Below, one piece after another: positions 37,801 through 49,332 of a stretch of DNA of 64,000 bases. Origin of the DNA: Aptenodytes patagonicus (taxonomy: Eukaryota; Chordata; Aves; Sphenisciformes; Spheniscidae). Every line of letters starts with the position of its first letter. The stretch's first letter is position 1. The DNA is taken from positions 6,703,501 to 6,767,500 of the forward strand of contig NC_134962.1 in the NCBI RefSeq assembly GCF_965638725.1, written 5' to 3'. The position numbers and the translations under genes were made by a program. The notes below the pieces were generated by a model. The model searched no databases. It was not told the origin of the DNA and saw only the letters and a list, made by a program, of their open reading frames with translations.

Positions 37801-40064
37801 TTTTTGGGCCAAGCTTTTAAGTACATCTTGAATAATATTTTCTATTGCTTCAAGAACTTCAGAACTGAAACAAAGAAAATTAATTATACAGTTCATACGA
37901 TAAAATCTAGTTCTACTTTGAGTTTTAATCATCTATCCCCACTCCTACAAAAATCATGTAATCCAAAACTGCTTCAAGGATATATTTGTTTCAAAAATGT
38001 GGAGGAACTCTTTTGCTTTTTAATTTTGTTTTGTTCAGTTTCCCTAAAATCTTTGACTTTCCATTCCAGATGCATGACTGAGGACACAATTAAAAGTACA
38101 TTTCTATTCAATCCTGAAACCATCAAATTTTTCAGCAGCTGAACTTTTAGACCAACTGGCTGGTTTGTGACTAACTATTAATGTTTTACTATAAATGATG
38201 TAATATTGGCTTTGGCTATGATTTGGGCTAAGTTGTTTTTAAATGCTGTAAATTTTAAAAATGTTCAAGAGTACAAATACTTCCTGTTGTACCATTGCAC
38301 GTTAACCTTTTGATCTGCTGCCCTGAACAAACTGTTAAGGGTTTTAATTATATGAAGGCTTAGTCTCAACAGATGCACTGTGAAAAGAATAAAATCTGTA
38401 CCTTTCACCTAAAAAGACAAAGTAACCTTGCAGCAGATCCCTTACAGCAAAACTGTAGGCTGGTTTGAGTGTTATGACAGATGCTTTTTATTTTCATAAG
38501 CAATTTGACTCCAACATTTCAGCTGTCCTTAAAATTACAAGTGTACTATATACCATCGTAAGTTTAGGTAGGAATTAAAAGAATAGACAAAACTTATTTT
38601 AGCTCAAAGTTTTATCAGCAAAGTCCAATTTTGTCATTAAGTAATATACTAAGAAAAGATGAGTCAATACCAGTGCACACAACACAAAATGAATTATCCC
38701 ACTGTTACAGGATCAGCAAGAATGATTTTTAAAACCTAGCTATGAGTCTCCTTAAACAATAATGAAGTGTCATTAAAGCTCTCTTCTATCAGCTGAATAT
38801 GTTTCTTCCATTTGTAGCTCAGCTTCCACTTACTACTCATTCTGCTGAAACTAGATTACCATTTTTTGAAAGCAATTTCTGGAAAGTATTAACCTTTTAT
38901 TTTAAAATGTTATTCGAAATAGTATCTGTATAAGAAACCCCTACTATTACTAACATTTTTGTCCAGTAATATTAAACCATTCAACAAACACAACGCAAGA
39001 TTTTTTTCTGTTTTTTAGATGAATAAACTTGGACACAGAGAGACTAATGGCTTTCCAAAGGTGAAACAGTGAAGCATTTGCAGTGCTGATAATACAAGAA
39101 GGCCTGGTCACGCAGCCAATATGTCAATTCATTTTTTACTGTATAATAGTTTCATAATCAAGTCCAAGATTCCCTAACTTTCAGACTCATAGTCTCTTCC
39201 TCCTAATTAAAATCCTATATCTCACTGCCATATCCAAAATAGAAATTCTAGTAAGCACAGAGGAAATGGTTGGCTGGTGAGCTACATGTGTAATGCAGCA
39301 AATGGTAAGAGTAAAATAGGTAAGCAAAGCTGACTATGGTGCATACCTCCAACATAACAAAAATTAGAGTGTTGAAGACAATAAAAATATGTATGGGCAG
39401 ATGGATGAAAGAGCAGATAGGCAGATAGAAATCTAAACCATGTCATTGCTTTGATACTCATATTTTACTTATTCATTTGGTTCTGTCCACTGTAACTGTC
39501 TTAATATTCCAGACGTACTTCAGAGTTTGCTGCAGAATATGAAAGTCCAGGTTTCTGTTCCAATCCAAATTTCCCAATTTATTGGCCAACAGAAGTTGTA
39601 AATGTGGCAAAATAGGAGGAAGAGGACAGCAATTCTCTGTGTACCCCCTGCTGATATTCTGTCTCCTTTTGCAGAGTTTAACTGAATTTGAATAAGCAAA
39701 CATACAATACTGGCCAAGTATGCCTACTTAAAATTCACTCTGGTTTAGTTAACAGCGAAATCTGAGCAGAGAAGGGGTAGGCACTGTATATCTCACAGGG
39801 TTTGCCTGATCATTTCTAACATGTTGCAGCATGAGTAGATGCTTGTTCCTGTATAGTGCAAGAAATGATCTTCAACGTTAATAGCATAAAAGATTAATAT
39901 TATAGCACCTTTAGCAAGCAAACAATATAAATACACAAGAGAAAGTTACAAATAAAAATCTGCGATGTCATAAACCAACACACTCCAAAACCCAGAACTG
40001 TACGTTGCTAAAGCCATGCAGTTCCCATACCCTGCCACAAAGACTAAGAACTCTTCAAGTCACA

Positions 40065-40096
<32 letters not shown>

Positions 40097-40615
40097 CATC
40101 ATTATCATCATCATCATCCTTTTCCTTTTAAAATACTTTTAAGATGCTCCCAGTCTGTTCTAGCCTCTGAGGCTGATATACTATGTATGGAAAGAGTCTT
40201 TAAAAAAATGATGAGAGTTTTTTGTTAGTGAAATTCAGTATGTTTATTTCATCATGGTTTTCTGTATTTCCGTCTGTACCTGCAGACTTTTTGGAGAGGT
40301 CTGAGGGAACGGAGATGCTGTTTGCAGTGTAAAAGCCCATTCTCCCCTGTGTTTTTGTAGGGGAGTATGTTTTTTACTTTTGCACAAGCCCATTAGGTGC
40401 AATGGTGCACTACCTACTTAAGTATTACCACAGAAAGAGAGTATGGGTGCTATTTTTAACATCTTTTACCTAGGGACGTGGCTCTCATGACCAGACAGAC
40501 TTGTTTCCCTGAAGCCTGCCTTGTTCCCAGCTGGCACTTCAGTGGAACACACGCTGTGGTCCTCCATGAAGGTTGGTGCAGACCAATCCAACTTCTTTGG
40601 AAGGGATGAAGCCAT
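25762..40615 (-). CDS. SPO11: SPO11, meiotic DNA break-inducing transesterase (full coding span)
   Basis: SPO11 is the topoisomerase VI A-like subunit that, with TOPOVIBL, cuts DNA in meiotic prophase to start recombination. The exons on the minus strand are 40615-40470, 37864-37751, 34680-34592, 34003-33937, 33738-33630, 32991-32905, 31237-31201, 30996-30869, 29970-29871, 28540-28503, 26949-26873, 26669-26558 and 25881-25762. All junctions are GT-AG and in phase, giving 407 residues (human 396). The winged-helix part carries the catalytic tyrosine in RDIYYSD (Tyr143). The Toprim domain carries Glu235 in LIVEKDATF and the metal-binding DAD of LMDADPHG (288-290). The C-terminus is LPNKLQFGGWL. 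The N-terminal exon shows no similarity to the mammalian start, but its phase fits exactly. A shorter 396-residue form results if the 37-nt exon is skipped. The gene ends 2.36 kb upstream of the RAE1 ATG. Confidence 0.95.
26558..26669 (-). CDS. SPO11: SPO11 exon 12
   Basis: Residues 331-368 including RKDVLIPFTKQDQKKLASIQ and KRPYIACQPMWKKE, with donor GAA|GTATGT. Confidence 0.95.
26873..26949 (-). CDS. SPO11: SPO11 exon 11
   Basis: Residues 306-330: SMSFEAHHLTVPSIKWLGLL then PSDLE, a block strongly conserved in vertebrates. Donor GAGAG|GTTAGT. Confidence 0.95.
28503..28540 (-). CDS. SPO11: SPO11 exon 10
   Basis: A 38-nt exon encoding the end of Gly293 and VEIMCIYKYGSV, with acceptor GCAACCTAG and donor GTG|GTGAGT. 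Confidence 0.94.
29871..29970 (-). CDS. SPO11: SPO11 exon 9
   Basis: Residues 260-292: GRGVPDLNTRLLVRKLWDTF then QIPIFTLMDADPH. The DAD pair is the Toprim metal-binding motif. Donor CACG|GTAAAT. Confidence 0.95.
30869..30996 (-). CDS. SPO11: SPO11 exon 8
   Basis: Encodes SLNRKDLISHAKFMLIVEKD then ATFQRLLDDDFCNKLSPC and IMIT. The Glu of VEKD is the Toprim catalytic acid. Two acceptors 4 nt apart are possible. The upstream one (exon start 31,000) is in frame only if the 37-nt exon is skipped; the downstream one (30,996) only if it is included. Donor ACG|GTATGC. Confidence 0.93.
31201..31237 (-). CDS. SPO11: SPO11 exon 7 (37-nt microexon)
   Basis: After acceptor TTGTTTTAG, it encodes AVTVPSNVQGIK plus one base. 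This matches the human segment AVAVPSNIQGIR, so homology is clear despite the small size. The donor AAAA|GTATCC is weak. Confidence 0.85.
32905..32991 (-). CDS. SPO11: SPO11 exon 6
   Basis: Residues 176-204: LSTTKGFVAGNLSYTEEDGT then KVNCTCSAT, with acceptor TTTTTTCAG and donor ACA|GTATGT. Confidence 0.95.
33630..33738 (-). CDS. SPO11: SPO11 exon 5 (catalytic tyrosine)
   Basis: Residues 139-175: RDIYYSDTLLFGSQSVVDNI then INDISCMLKIPRRSLHI. The second tyrosine of the YY pair aligns with the DNA-attacking residue of the family. Confidence 0.96.
33937..34003 (-). CDS. SPO11: SPO11 exon 4
   Basis: Residues 117-138: LMLKILSMIYKMVQSNTYAT then K, with acceptor TATCTTTTCAG and donor AAAAG|GTAACA. 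Confidence 0.94.
34592..34680 (-). CDS. SPO11: SPO11 exon 3
   Basis: Residues 87-116: FKDSVGLQMIPCCTTKQIRI then DCPRSAPKF. It aligns with the human FEDSVGLQ block. The acceptor lies at the end of a repeated TTTAAA tract and lacks a pyrimidine run. Donor TTTG|GTAAGT. Confidence 0.9.
36022..36078. repeat. (TTG)n microsatellite with GGTT and T run
   Basis: About eight TTG units followed by GGTTGGTTGG and a T-rich run, in SPO11 intron 2. Confidence 0.9.
37751..37864 (-). CDS. SPO11: SPO11 exon 2
   Basis: Residues 49-86: SEVLEAIENIIQDVLKSLAQ then KKAPVLTLANRSDWRNI, aligning with human SEVLASIENIIQD. Acceptor TTTGTTTCAG, donor AGA|GTAAGT. Confidence 0.95.
40064..40118. repeat. (ATT)n / (ATC)n microsatellite
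   Basis: A run of about twelve ATT units passing into ATC units, within SPO11 intron 1. Confidence 0.95.
40470..40615 (-). CDS. SPO11: SPO11 exon 1 (inferred start exon)
   Basis: An ATG opens 48 codons (MASSLPKKLDWSAPTFMEDH then SVCSTEVPAGNKAGF to ESHVP) and ends at CCTAG|GTAAAA with two bases over. These join the T that starts exon 2 to make Ser, giving PSSEVLEAI as in the mammalian SSEVLASI. Length is close to the human N-terminal exon but the sequence is unrelated, so the call rests on phase, donor and position. An alternative upstream exon is possible. Confidence 0.65.
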
Positions 40616-40762
40616 GTTAAAAAGAGGCAAAAGAGATTACCAAAGAAATTAGAAAAGGTTATTCTGCCTGCTGGACTTAAAACTCATGATCTGAGGTCAA
40701 ACCATAGGGCCAGAGAGAAAAAGCAGAAAATTTCTGTAGAAACCAAAGTCAAGATTTTCCTG

Positions 40763-40970
40763 CCCTTACTGACTGACTGACCGAGGGCTTTTCCCGCCCT
40801 TTCTAACAGACGGGAGCTGGCCCTGCCCTTCCTGACAGACCGAGGGCTTTTCCCGCTCTTCCTGACTGACCAATGGCTTTTCCTGCTCTTGCTGACAGAC
40901 AGGAGATGGCCCTGCCCACCCTAACTGACAGGGACCTTCTCCCGCCCTTCCTGACTGACCACATCCTCCG
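40763..40970. repeat. GC-rich minisatellite, 29-30 bp unit, about 7 copies
   Basis: Imperfect copies of a unit built from CCCTTCCTGACTGACC, a variable GAGGGCTTTT or GGGAGCTGGC block and a CCCG or CCTG end. It begins about 150 bp upstream of the SPO11 ATG, so it lies in the promoter or 5' UTR. A minus-strand open frame through it translates as a degenerate SGRAGKA-type repeat and is judged non-coding. Confidence 0.85.
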
Positions 40971-43900
40971 CTGGGAACTGAACCTCAAAACTGTCTCTGG
41001 AGCTGCTGTGCGTGAGCAGATATTTAAGCACAAACTTCATAGCACCCAGATCTCGGGGTCACTGGAATAAATCCGGCCACAGTGGCCAAATGGCTCATCA
41101 ATACTTTTCTCATCCTTTCTGAATGACCAACAGTTATTTTCTTCCCTCAATATCAAATGTCTTTTCCTGGCTGTTCTCAGTGGCTGGAAGAAAGCCAAAA
41201 AAGCTGAAAGCTCCAGTGTAACTCCAAGTGTTGAAAAATCAGTTTCCTTCCCCAAAATGGAATTCGACTTCTATTGAGATTAAGTATTTGGTAGTATTTT
41301 TATAATTTGCCTTCAGCATTCAGAAGTTCTAGAATGGACTTGGGATATGTTTTCAAATCTTTCTCAAGACACTGTTAAAAACTTGTGTTCTGAACAAACA
41401 ATAAACCCCCAATTCTAAGAGTCATGAATCACCGGCTTCCAAGGAAGCCAAGATTTAAGAAAAAAATGCTAAATTTTGTTAAGGCTTATGGCTGAACCAA
41501 GACTTTTATGATTCACGTGGCATCCTCGGCCAGAGGGCATCACTTCGAAATGGATGGATACATGGCCAGAGACAGACTGCGAATTTGAAAAGAAACCCCA
41601 CATACGATTATCATTTTGGTGCATTTCGTACCTGTTGTCTTTAGGTGTTCACCTTTTCCTACAAAAATTCCAGTCTTCTCTTTCACTTCAGAAAGTTTAA
41701 ACACTTTGTAATCTTAAAAAGAAAACGCGGTACTTCTGGGAGACCTTGTGAAGGCCAGAAGAGTGCACCAGCATGTGGCCAGTTCCTCTTCATTGCTGAA
41801 ACAGCCCCCCTGCAGCCCCGGCTACTCCCAGAGAAGAACCGCATGCTGGGTTTCTTCAGTGGGTTTTGAGTGCAGAGATCAGCGCTTCTTCACTGGCAGC
41901 TCCATGGTGAAAAAAAGCAAATCCTAGGAATTTAAACTGCTCTTACCTTTGCAGTTATGATATGCCACAGTGTATTTTCAACTCCTAACTACGTCACTGT
42001 AACTGACTGCCTGATAGTGGTCATTCTAAGAGTGTTAGCAGTTACTTAGGAGATAAATATCTTAAAGGCTTGTCCTTTCTAGAGAAAATTTTTTAAAGCC
42101 CATTGTTGATAACATCGTCTTTTATGCACAGCAGTCAGTAATATTGGAAGCTGTGCTGTATCTAGCTCGCTGCCAACAGCATTTCAAATGTTGCAATGCT
42201 TAGACTTGTTGTTAGCAAATTAGATGACGTTGCATTTAAAATGTTGGAGGCAGCTGGTTTCTCCAGCTCTTCCATTAGCTACTACCCCTGAACCTTTCTT
42301 CTTCAGTACTCGTAAGAGTAAGCAGTCCAAATGCAGCTTGGGTAGGTAATTAAAAAATTCATGCATTGATTTATTCAAGGCAAACCTCAGGCTATGATGA
42401 TATAAACACAAGGTGCTTCAATTAACAGAGGGGGAGCAAAAGAAAGGGGAATTAATAAATTGAAATTTTCACATCTTTCATCTTAAGTCTTTGGCCTTTG
42501 GGTACCTTGAGATCACTCCGGAAATATTTATGTAAAATCTCTGTAGCTCTTTCCAACAATTCAACATCAAAATCAACAGATTTTTGTTTGATATAGAACT
42601 GACAAAATTATATCATGCCCCTGGCAACAGATTGCAAACAAAACTATATACATCAACTTGTGAGGAGCTAATTTAATGACTTGTCTCTTCTTCATAGCAG
42701 CAAACAGCAACTATAAAAAAGCACAACCAAAATACTCAATGCTTATAGCTGAGTTAACAAAACAGAGATCGAAAAACAAGCAACAATAACAAAAATTTCC
42801 ATGCTTTAACCTTAATATTGCACACATATATGTAAATATACATACGCATATATAACCACATAAATTAGTATCCAGAATATGACCAGTAAATGAACTACAA
42901 TCAATAAATGAACTAGCAGGTTCGTTTCCTAAAGCCCTCTTCCTTTCTTCTTTATTTATTTCCCCTTTTTAAATTCTTCTCATAAAAAAAAAAAAAAAGA
43001 ATTTCAATTGCAAATACTGACTGCATTTTTATATATGTTAGAAGGAAAATTATTCAGAAACAAATAATGAACCATTATTAAATGTTAAGATGGAAAGAAA
43101 AATGTGGAAAAAATAGCAGTGTAACGGATGCAGTTATCTCAATGTTTGTCTTGCTTCTACAAAGATGTGCAGTAGAGGGCACCACAGATAGCAGAGAAAA
43201 GAAGATTACTACTTTGAAGCTGTTAAATTTAACACTATGATTTCACCAATCCTTGATAAAACGGGTATGATAGGTAATGAAACACTTTCAGATTTGTTTG
43301 CTTTAAAAGATAGCCTGTTACCAAAAAGTTCCCTTAAGATTGTCTCCTATTATAAACATATGCTCTTATCAGTATACTTCTGGAGGAAGCTATGCTATGA
43401 AATAGTCTGTATGAGCTGTCTGATGCCAATTTCAAAGTCTGTCTGTAACTGCTGAAGAAGAATCTGTCTGGATCAAAAACTGTTGCTATCACTACACACT
43501 ACACAATGAAAGAGCTATACAGAACAAAAATATGCATTTATCTTAGTGCCAAGATTTTAAACTGCTTGTTACTGATTTCTCATATAGTAATAACTGCATC
43601 AGTAGAACAAATAATATATAAAATATATAAAAGCACATGTTTTCCTTTTCTTCACTGCATACCTTATCGAAAGATTTTTCCTCTTTTCATATGTAGTTAG
43701 TCTCTTACATTAAGTTTTCATGATTTAGCTATGGTAAGTATTTCTCACCAAATGGTCTGTCCTTAATTCTTTTAATAGACTGGTAGGCACACCAGTGGAC
43801 CTGATATGCTTATTTTCAATTAATGTCAAATAGCACGTGAAATCCAGTCTTTCACTCAGGCCTAAAAAAAGGGAGACCTCTGTAAAAGGTAGTGATGCAG

Positions 43901-45110
43901 TGCAAGCAGAAGTATTTGGGCCAGATAGGAGTGTTAAGGAGATAGATGAAGGCTCAAAAACTATAGTAAGAACAGGAAAAAAAAAATCTCCACCAGCCAT
44001 TTAAGAGCTTCTTGGGAATATGGCTACTGTGTTCCAGCAAGCTTCAATTTCTTTCCAGCTTCCTTGGTTGTGAATTGGACAATCCTTGGAAGGACAGACA
44101 TTTTGTGAGCCAACAGATTTTACTGTAAGTTAGGATGAAACAGGAGCCAGATCTATCACCTGCCAGTTACATGAAAAGTTACTGATCTTTTTCTAACGAG
44201 CAAAGCCCAGAGAAAGAGGAGATGAAAAGTCATTCACTGCTGACAGCTAACAACTTCAAATGGGATATCTCCTTCCAACTAACATGGTAGATTAAATAAA
44301 AAAAAACCCAAAGTAATGCATGTTTTCAGTTTACCTAGCTCAAGTGAGAAACACCTGTAAAATATTTATTCTGCGGTGAACCAAATCACCGTAAGAGGAA
44401 GTAGGTTTTTGTTACCATCCCTTCTTTTTGTGTTTTATCTTTCAGCCAGAAATAAACTCTAACAGGCCTTTCTTAAAAGGAAAAGTAACTTTCATCTAAC
44501 CTCTCTCACAGTGATTTTCAGATCCAACATTTTCTAATGCTTTTAGGGGCAGTAATGTATTTTGGGTGGCAGGGCAAGACAGGTATTTGAGACAAAGAAA
44601 CACAAAGCAAATTAAATAAAAGAATGCTTTTTCCCAATTTAGCATAAATGTCACGTGCACTCTGGTTCACTGACAATAATTAAGCTGCTAACAGGCAGCA
44701 TTATATGACTGAACATTCGAAGGCATAATTTTTACATGCTGAGAAGTTTGAGCTTGCTCAATACTATCATAGCCACTATTTCTCATTCCTAAACTGGTCT
44801 CACACTAAGATAGGACACTCTTTCAGCCTGATTCTCCCTCTGTAGTCCCAGTTACTGTATCAACTTGTCATACTTGCCCCAGTTTTAAAACAGGAACTGC
44901 AGGCTGTAGGCATATACCCTGCCCGAAAAAAAACCCCAACCCAAAACAAACAACAGTTGTAGCAGCTCTAAGGCTTGGAAAAGTTAGAAAAAATGAGAAT
45001 AGGATTTTATATGGGCAAGTTGGGCATTCTACTACTTTTATTATTCTTTTGAAGAGCATGCTGTGGAGGAACAGAGAGAAAATATTTTGAAACATCCAAG
45101 CCTCCATGCA
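40971..45110. other. Intergenic stretch upstream of SPO11
   Basis: AT-rich DNA without recognisable exons. One CTCF-like motif at 43,168-43,183; otherwise nothing supportable. Confidence 0.5.
43168..43183 (+). promoter_or_regulatory. CTCF-like motif
   Basis: TGCAGTAGAGGGCACC matches the core of the CTCF consensus (CASYAGRKGGC). Lies about 2.5 kb upstream of SPO11. Motif match only. Confidence 0.4.
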
Positions 45111-45602
45111 TCATAGAATCATGGAATAGTTTGGGTTGGAAGGGACCTCTAAAGGTCATCTAGTCCAACCCCCCTGCTGTGGGCAGGGACATCTTCAACT
45201 AGATCAGGTTGCTCAGAGCCCCGTCCAACCTGACCTGGAATGTTTCCAGGGATGGGGCATCCACCACCTCTCTGGGCAACCTGGGCCATTGTTTCACCAC
45301 CCTCACAGTAAAGAATTTCTTCCTTATATCTAATCTAAATCTACCCTCTTTCAGTTTAAAGCCATTACCCCTTGTCCTATCATTACATGCCCTTGTAAAA
45401 ACTCCCTCTCCAGTTTTCTTGCAGGCCCCCTTCAGGTACTGGAAGGCTGCTCTAAGTTCTCCCTGGAGCCTTCTCTTCTCCAGGCTGAACAACCCCAACT
45501 CTCTCAGCCTTTCCTCATAGGAGAGGTGCTCCAGCCCTCTGATCATTTTTGTGGCCTCCCCTGGACCCGCTCCAACAGGTCCATGTCTTTCTTGTGCTGA
45601 GT
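45111..45602 (-). mobile_element. CR1 LINE, 5'-truncated
   Basis: Begins with TCATAGAATCATGGAATAG, the CR1 3' end in reverse complement. It continues through the 3' UTR into the C-terminal part of ORF2, readable as [20 protein letters not shown] and DRTRGNGFKLKEGRFRLD on the minus strand with a stop near 45,199. It is 5'-truncated near 45,600, as usual for CR1. Confidence 0.95.
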
Positions 45603-46449
45603 GTGACTGCTGAAAATAAAACAAAGAGATTGTCTTGCTGTTGAAGAACCTACAGGTCTCTCACATACAAATAATAAATATAATTATCTGTACTACGGGC
45701 AATATGTTAAACTCTTTCTCTGCTGTCTTCTATATCAAAATCCCATGACAGCTGAATAATAAAAGAGATCAGGCAAACACATGGCACCACTCTCTGCACC
45801 TAATGCCTGTCTATTTCCAAGAGAAATAAACACCTATCATTTTTCATTGCTAGGAATGGGAATCAAATTAAAATCTAGGCTGAAGTGCTTATATAGCAAC
45901 TAAATAAATAATAAGGCTAGGGGACTACGGGTGAATTACAGCCAATTCCGTCCACTCTCTCTGGCAACTCCCAGAAATCAGCTGCTCTTATTGTCTGTAC
46001 AGTAAAAATCTGACCAAACCCACTTGTCAACAGTGGTAAGTTCTCAGGGAGCTACATGTCATACCACCGAAGCAGTAATAATATCTAATGAATTGATTTG
46101 TATTTGTAAAAATCTATATACTTGTAAAAATCCAAATCTGGTTTTAACTGAACACTGAACAAACATGTTATTAGGAAAAATTCTGATTAAAAAAATGTGT
46201 TAAAGGGAAAGTATGTTGAAATAAACAAATGGAAGACATTTGTGCTAAAACGTAACTGGAAAGCAAGAATGTCTTCTATTCCATGTTCATGTGACAGCTT
46301 GAACATAGCGGTCTTGGAAACAGCTGTACCATTTCTTCCAGCTTTCAAAATGTAAAATGTCTTGTTTATTTTCTGTTTTCCTTTTGTTGGAAAAATCTTA
46401 GAAAGCATGAAAACTCAGGTGTGATTTTGCTCTTTAAACCCAAAAATGC

Positions 46450-46560
46450 CAGCTGCTGTACATTATAAATACTTGAGCCAAACTCTGTTCTTTCATTTAT
46501 ATGAATGTTACATCAGCGTTGTCATGGACCCAGATTTATGCCAACAGGTAAAACTTGGGA
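46450..46560. repeat. Decayed palindromic ancient repeat
   Basis: GAGCCAAACTCTGTTC and CCAGATTTATGCCAACAGG resemble the two halves of an old amniote palindromic element whose intact form reads roughly GAGCCAGATTCTGCTC and CCAGATTTACACCAG. Strongly eroded; the assignment is from memory of the pattern. Confidence 0.3.
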
Positions 46561-47657
46561 TGGACTTTAGACCTTTGTTATTAACTATTTAATAATGCCT
46601 CGGAAAGTGAAGTAAAAGGATGACGTAGGAGTCTGTTCTGACACTGAGTACTGTGGGCCATATAAATAACTAAAAGGGTGGGGCAAGTTGATTAACAGAC
46701 TTCTACCTCATTTTTGGAAGCCTAGATTAAAATCAACTTTATGTCATCCTTTAAAATGCATTTGGTGATTTTAATTAAGCTACTAATGTTAATTGGTCCA
46801 CACCACAAAAATGCCAGGGGCACTGTGATGTAATTTTGGATAAATGGCAACCTTTGCTTCTGAGGGTCTTAAGGCTCTGTAAAAAGTCTATCAAATAAAA
46901 ACATAGCATAGATGTCTTATCTTGGTTTGCTGGTTTTTTTTTTACTGGAGGAGAAAAGAAAAACCATGATTCAAATATAAACATGAATCCAGCCCAAAAC
47001 GTGTCTTGCCGAGTTGTTGTATAAGTAGCTCTGGATCCAGTGAGATTGTTAACTGGCCTCCAGTGAAGACTTCTCTGCGCTGCCTTTCCAGGATACATTT
47101 TTAGTCCATTCAAACATTTTGCAAAGTCTTTCTGTACATTTATAGACCACTCTTTTCTCTGTACTCAGAGCAAACTCAAATGCATCAGCTGGATGTCACT
47201 GCTGTAAACCATCTTCTGTATTTGGGCATGGAGGAAGGTATGACATTTTGCTCTGTTTTGCCTTGTTTCACTGCTTTTGGCGATGAAAGCTACCAACCGT
47301 CTTGAGTCTGGCTTGACGGATCCTCTTCCAGGCAACTTTCTGTCTTCTGGTTTAGGACTGGGCTCTAGAAGGTTCTGGACCAGAAGAATCACAAGGATGT
47401 CCCACAGCCAAAAAATGTATGCAGCTCACAGCTACAAGAAGGCGTTAATTAAATGTTTGGTTAATAAAACTATGGAGTCTGTGCACATAAATACAAACTT
47501 CTACAATATAAAGCTCTCCCTTGCTGATCTCATGTATTGATCCCAAAGGGAGTTCAGTGCTGAATTTGGGCCTTAAAGAATTGAATAGAACAAATTTATA
47601 CTATTCTCTAAAGACAAAATCTTCTGGCACAAACAGGAGTTTGGAGCTGTGGACTAA

Positions 47658-47832
47658 GGGCTTTTCTGCACTGGAAAATTGACTGGAATTGCTATTGCAG
47701 AATAAGCTATTCTGCAACAACTTACTGTCTGACCCATGACTTTTCCAGACTAGAATATCCACACAGGGAGCTATTATGGATAATTTATTCAGAAATAGCT
47801 ATTGCGGTCACTTTTCCCACAGAGACAAATGC
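47658..47832. mobile_element. Decayed MITE-like palindromic DNA element
   Basis: Inverted ends GGGCTTTTCTGCACTGGAAA and (reverse complement of the right end) GCATTTGTCTCTGTGGGAAA. Inside is a perfect inverted repeat TTGCAGAATA-AGC-TATTCTGCAA at 47,695-47,717, and more AGCTATT/AATAGCT motifs. It resembles the ancient non-autonomous elements with GGGCTTGTCTACACTGGAAA ends seen in turtles, crocodilians and birds. Confidence 0.5.
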
Positions 47833-48285
47833 ACAGTGTCCATGCATATCTATACTAAGGAAAAAGCTTGGGTTTTTTACGGAAGAATGCTTTTTTTCTG
47901 ATATATAACATGTGGCAAAATGGTAAAGCAGACAGGAACTTTCAATCAGATCCTGATGCAATTGATTAAGACCCTTTATCGAATTTATTAATATAAGATA
48001 TATTAATAGTTTACTATGATTACTTACATGCTAAGAACATCTCAACATCTGCAAGGCTATGTCCACTGCAGGATGTTGCATCAGCTTAACTAAATAATCA
48101 AAAAAACCCCCCATATCTAATTAAGTCAGTGCCAAAATATTAACGAAAGTATTTGCTGTAGTCTCTGATTGATGGATCTCACATCTCAGTCATCAGCCTT
48201 CTGATAACATCATACATGTTGTTAGAAAGAAATATACAACAGTTCCATGCCTCTGCAAATGCCAAGCTTTTTCGGTGTTAGCTCA

Positions 48286-48316
48286 CAATAAATAAACAAT
48301 AAATAAACAATAAATA
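48286..48316. repeat. 11-bp tandem repeat (CAATAAATAAA)
   Basis: Nearly three exact copies of CAATAAATAAA. Confidence 0.9.
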
Positions 48317-49332
48317 GCCACTTGCTGTCAGCAGTACCTCTTCTGGGTTAAGAATTCCTGTTTCTGTCTTAGGTGCAGGTGGATGACTGGTGGGTCTAGC
48401 ACTTGTTACCAGAGAGACAGTTCCTTTCTAAAAATCTGATGTAGTGTTAATTTATTATTTCAATATTTTTCTGCATGTCCTCTACTCTGTAATGTTAAAG
48501 GGTCTCTCATGCGTTGTGCTGGAAGGCATCCATGTTTGGATCCACTCGCTAGGAGTTTTGAGTGCCAGGAATGCAAGATTGGGACCCTACTGTGTCAAGG
48601 CGAAGACATAAAAAATAACTGGTGTAGAAATGGCATTGCTGAAGATACTATCATCCATCCATTAGTTCTAAGAAAACGGTATTTAAAGCTTTCTCGATAG
48701 ATTAAGCTGAAGGTTTTCTTTCAGCCATTTAATAAAATTTGATACTTCATTAGAAGGAAAACTAACATGCTCATCAACCAATCCAGATTCTTATTTGGTG
48801 TGGAGAGCTGGATGAGATCATATCCTCAGCAAAATTATAGAATGCTAAGAAGTGAATCAGGAGAGCCAATTCCTAACTCTCATTTTAACGACAGGGTGCC
48901 TCATATTGGTGATGTAATGTAAGCAAATAATAGGTGTTGCTGAACAGCTGCTATTACACTATATTGGCTCTTAAAGAGTCAAGCAGGAGAGAACCGTTTC
49001 TTTAAGTTTTAAGTAAATTGATTTTCTAGATATTTCAGCCATATTATGATGGCCAATACATCAAAACCTTCATTTTGACTTAAAATAATTTAAAGAATTA
49101 TTCCATTAAAATTAGTTAATTCCTGTAGAACATGCTTATTCTAGAGAGACTACATTTGCTGAAATGTAGATTTACTTCCAGAAAATTGGATTCGCCAAAC
49201 AAAGTATATTGTGACATGTAAGGAGAGTAGTAAGAAAAACAAAATGTTGCCTCTTGGATACTTTTAAAATATTTTTGTCTTTCTATAGTTTTTCAAGTAC
49301 TCTTGACCATAAAGATTTACAATCTAAAATAA

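Noticed and set aside
40803-41033. Minus-strand open frame with repeated SGRAGKA-like units
   Set aside because: A translation of the minisatellite; degenerate units and no sign of coding constraint.
45199-45624. 141-codon minus-strand frame as a host gene
   Set aside because: CR1 ORF2 remnant.
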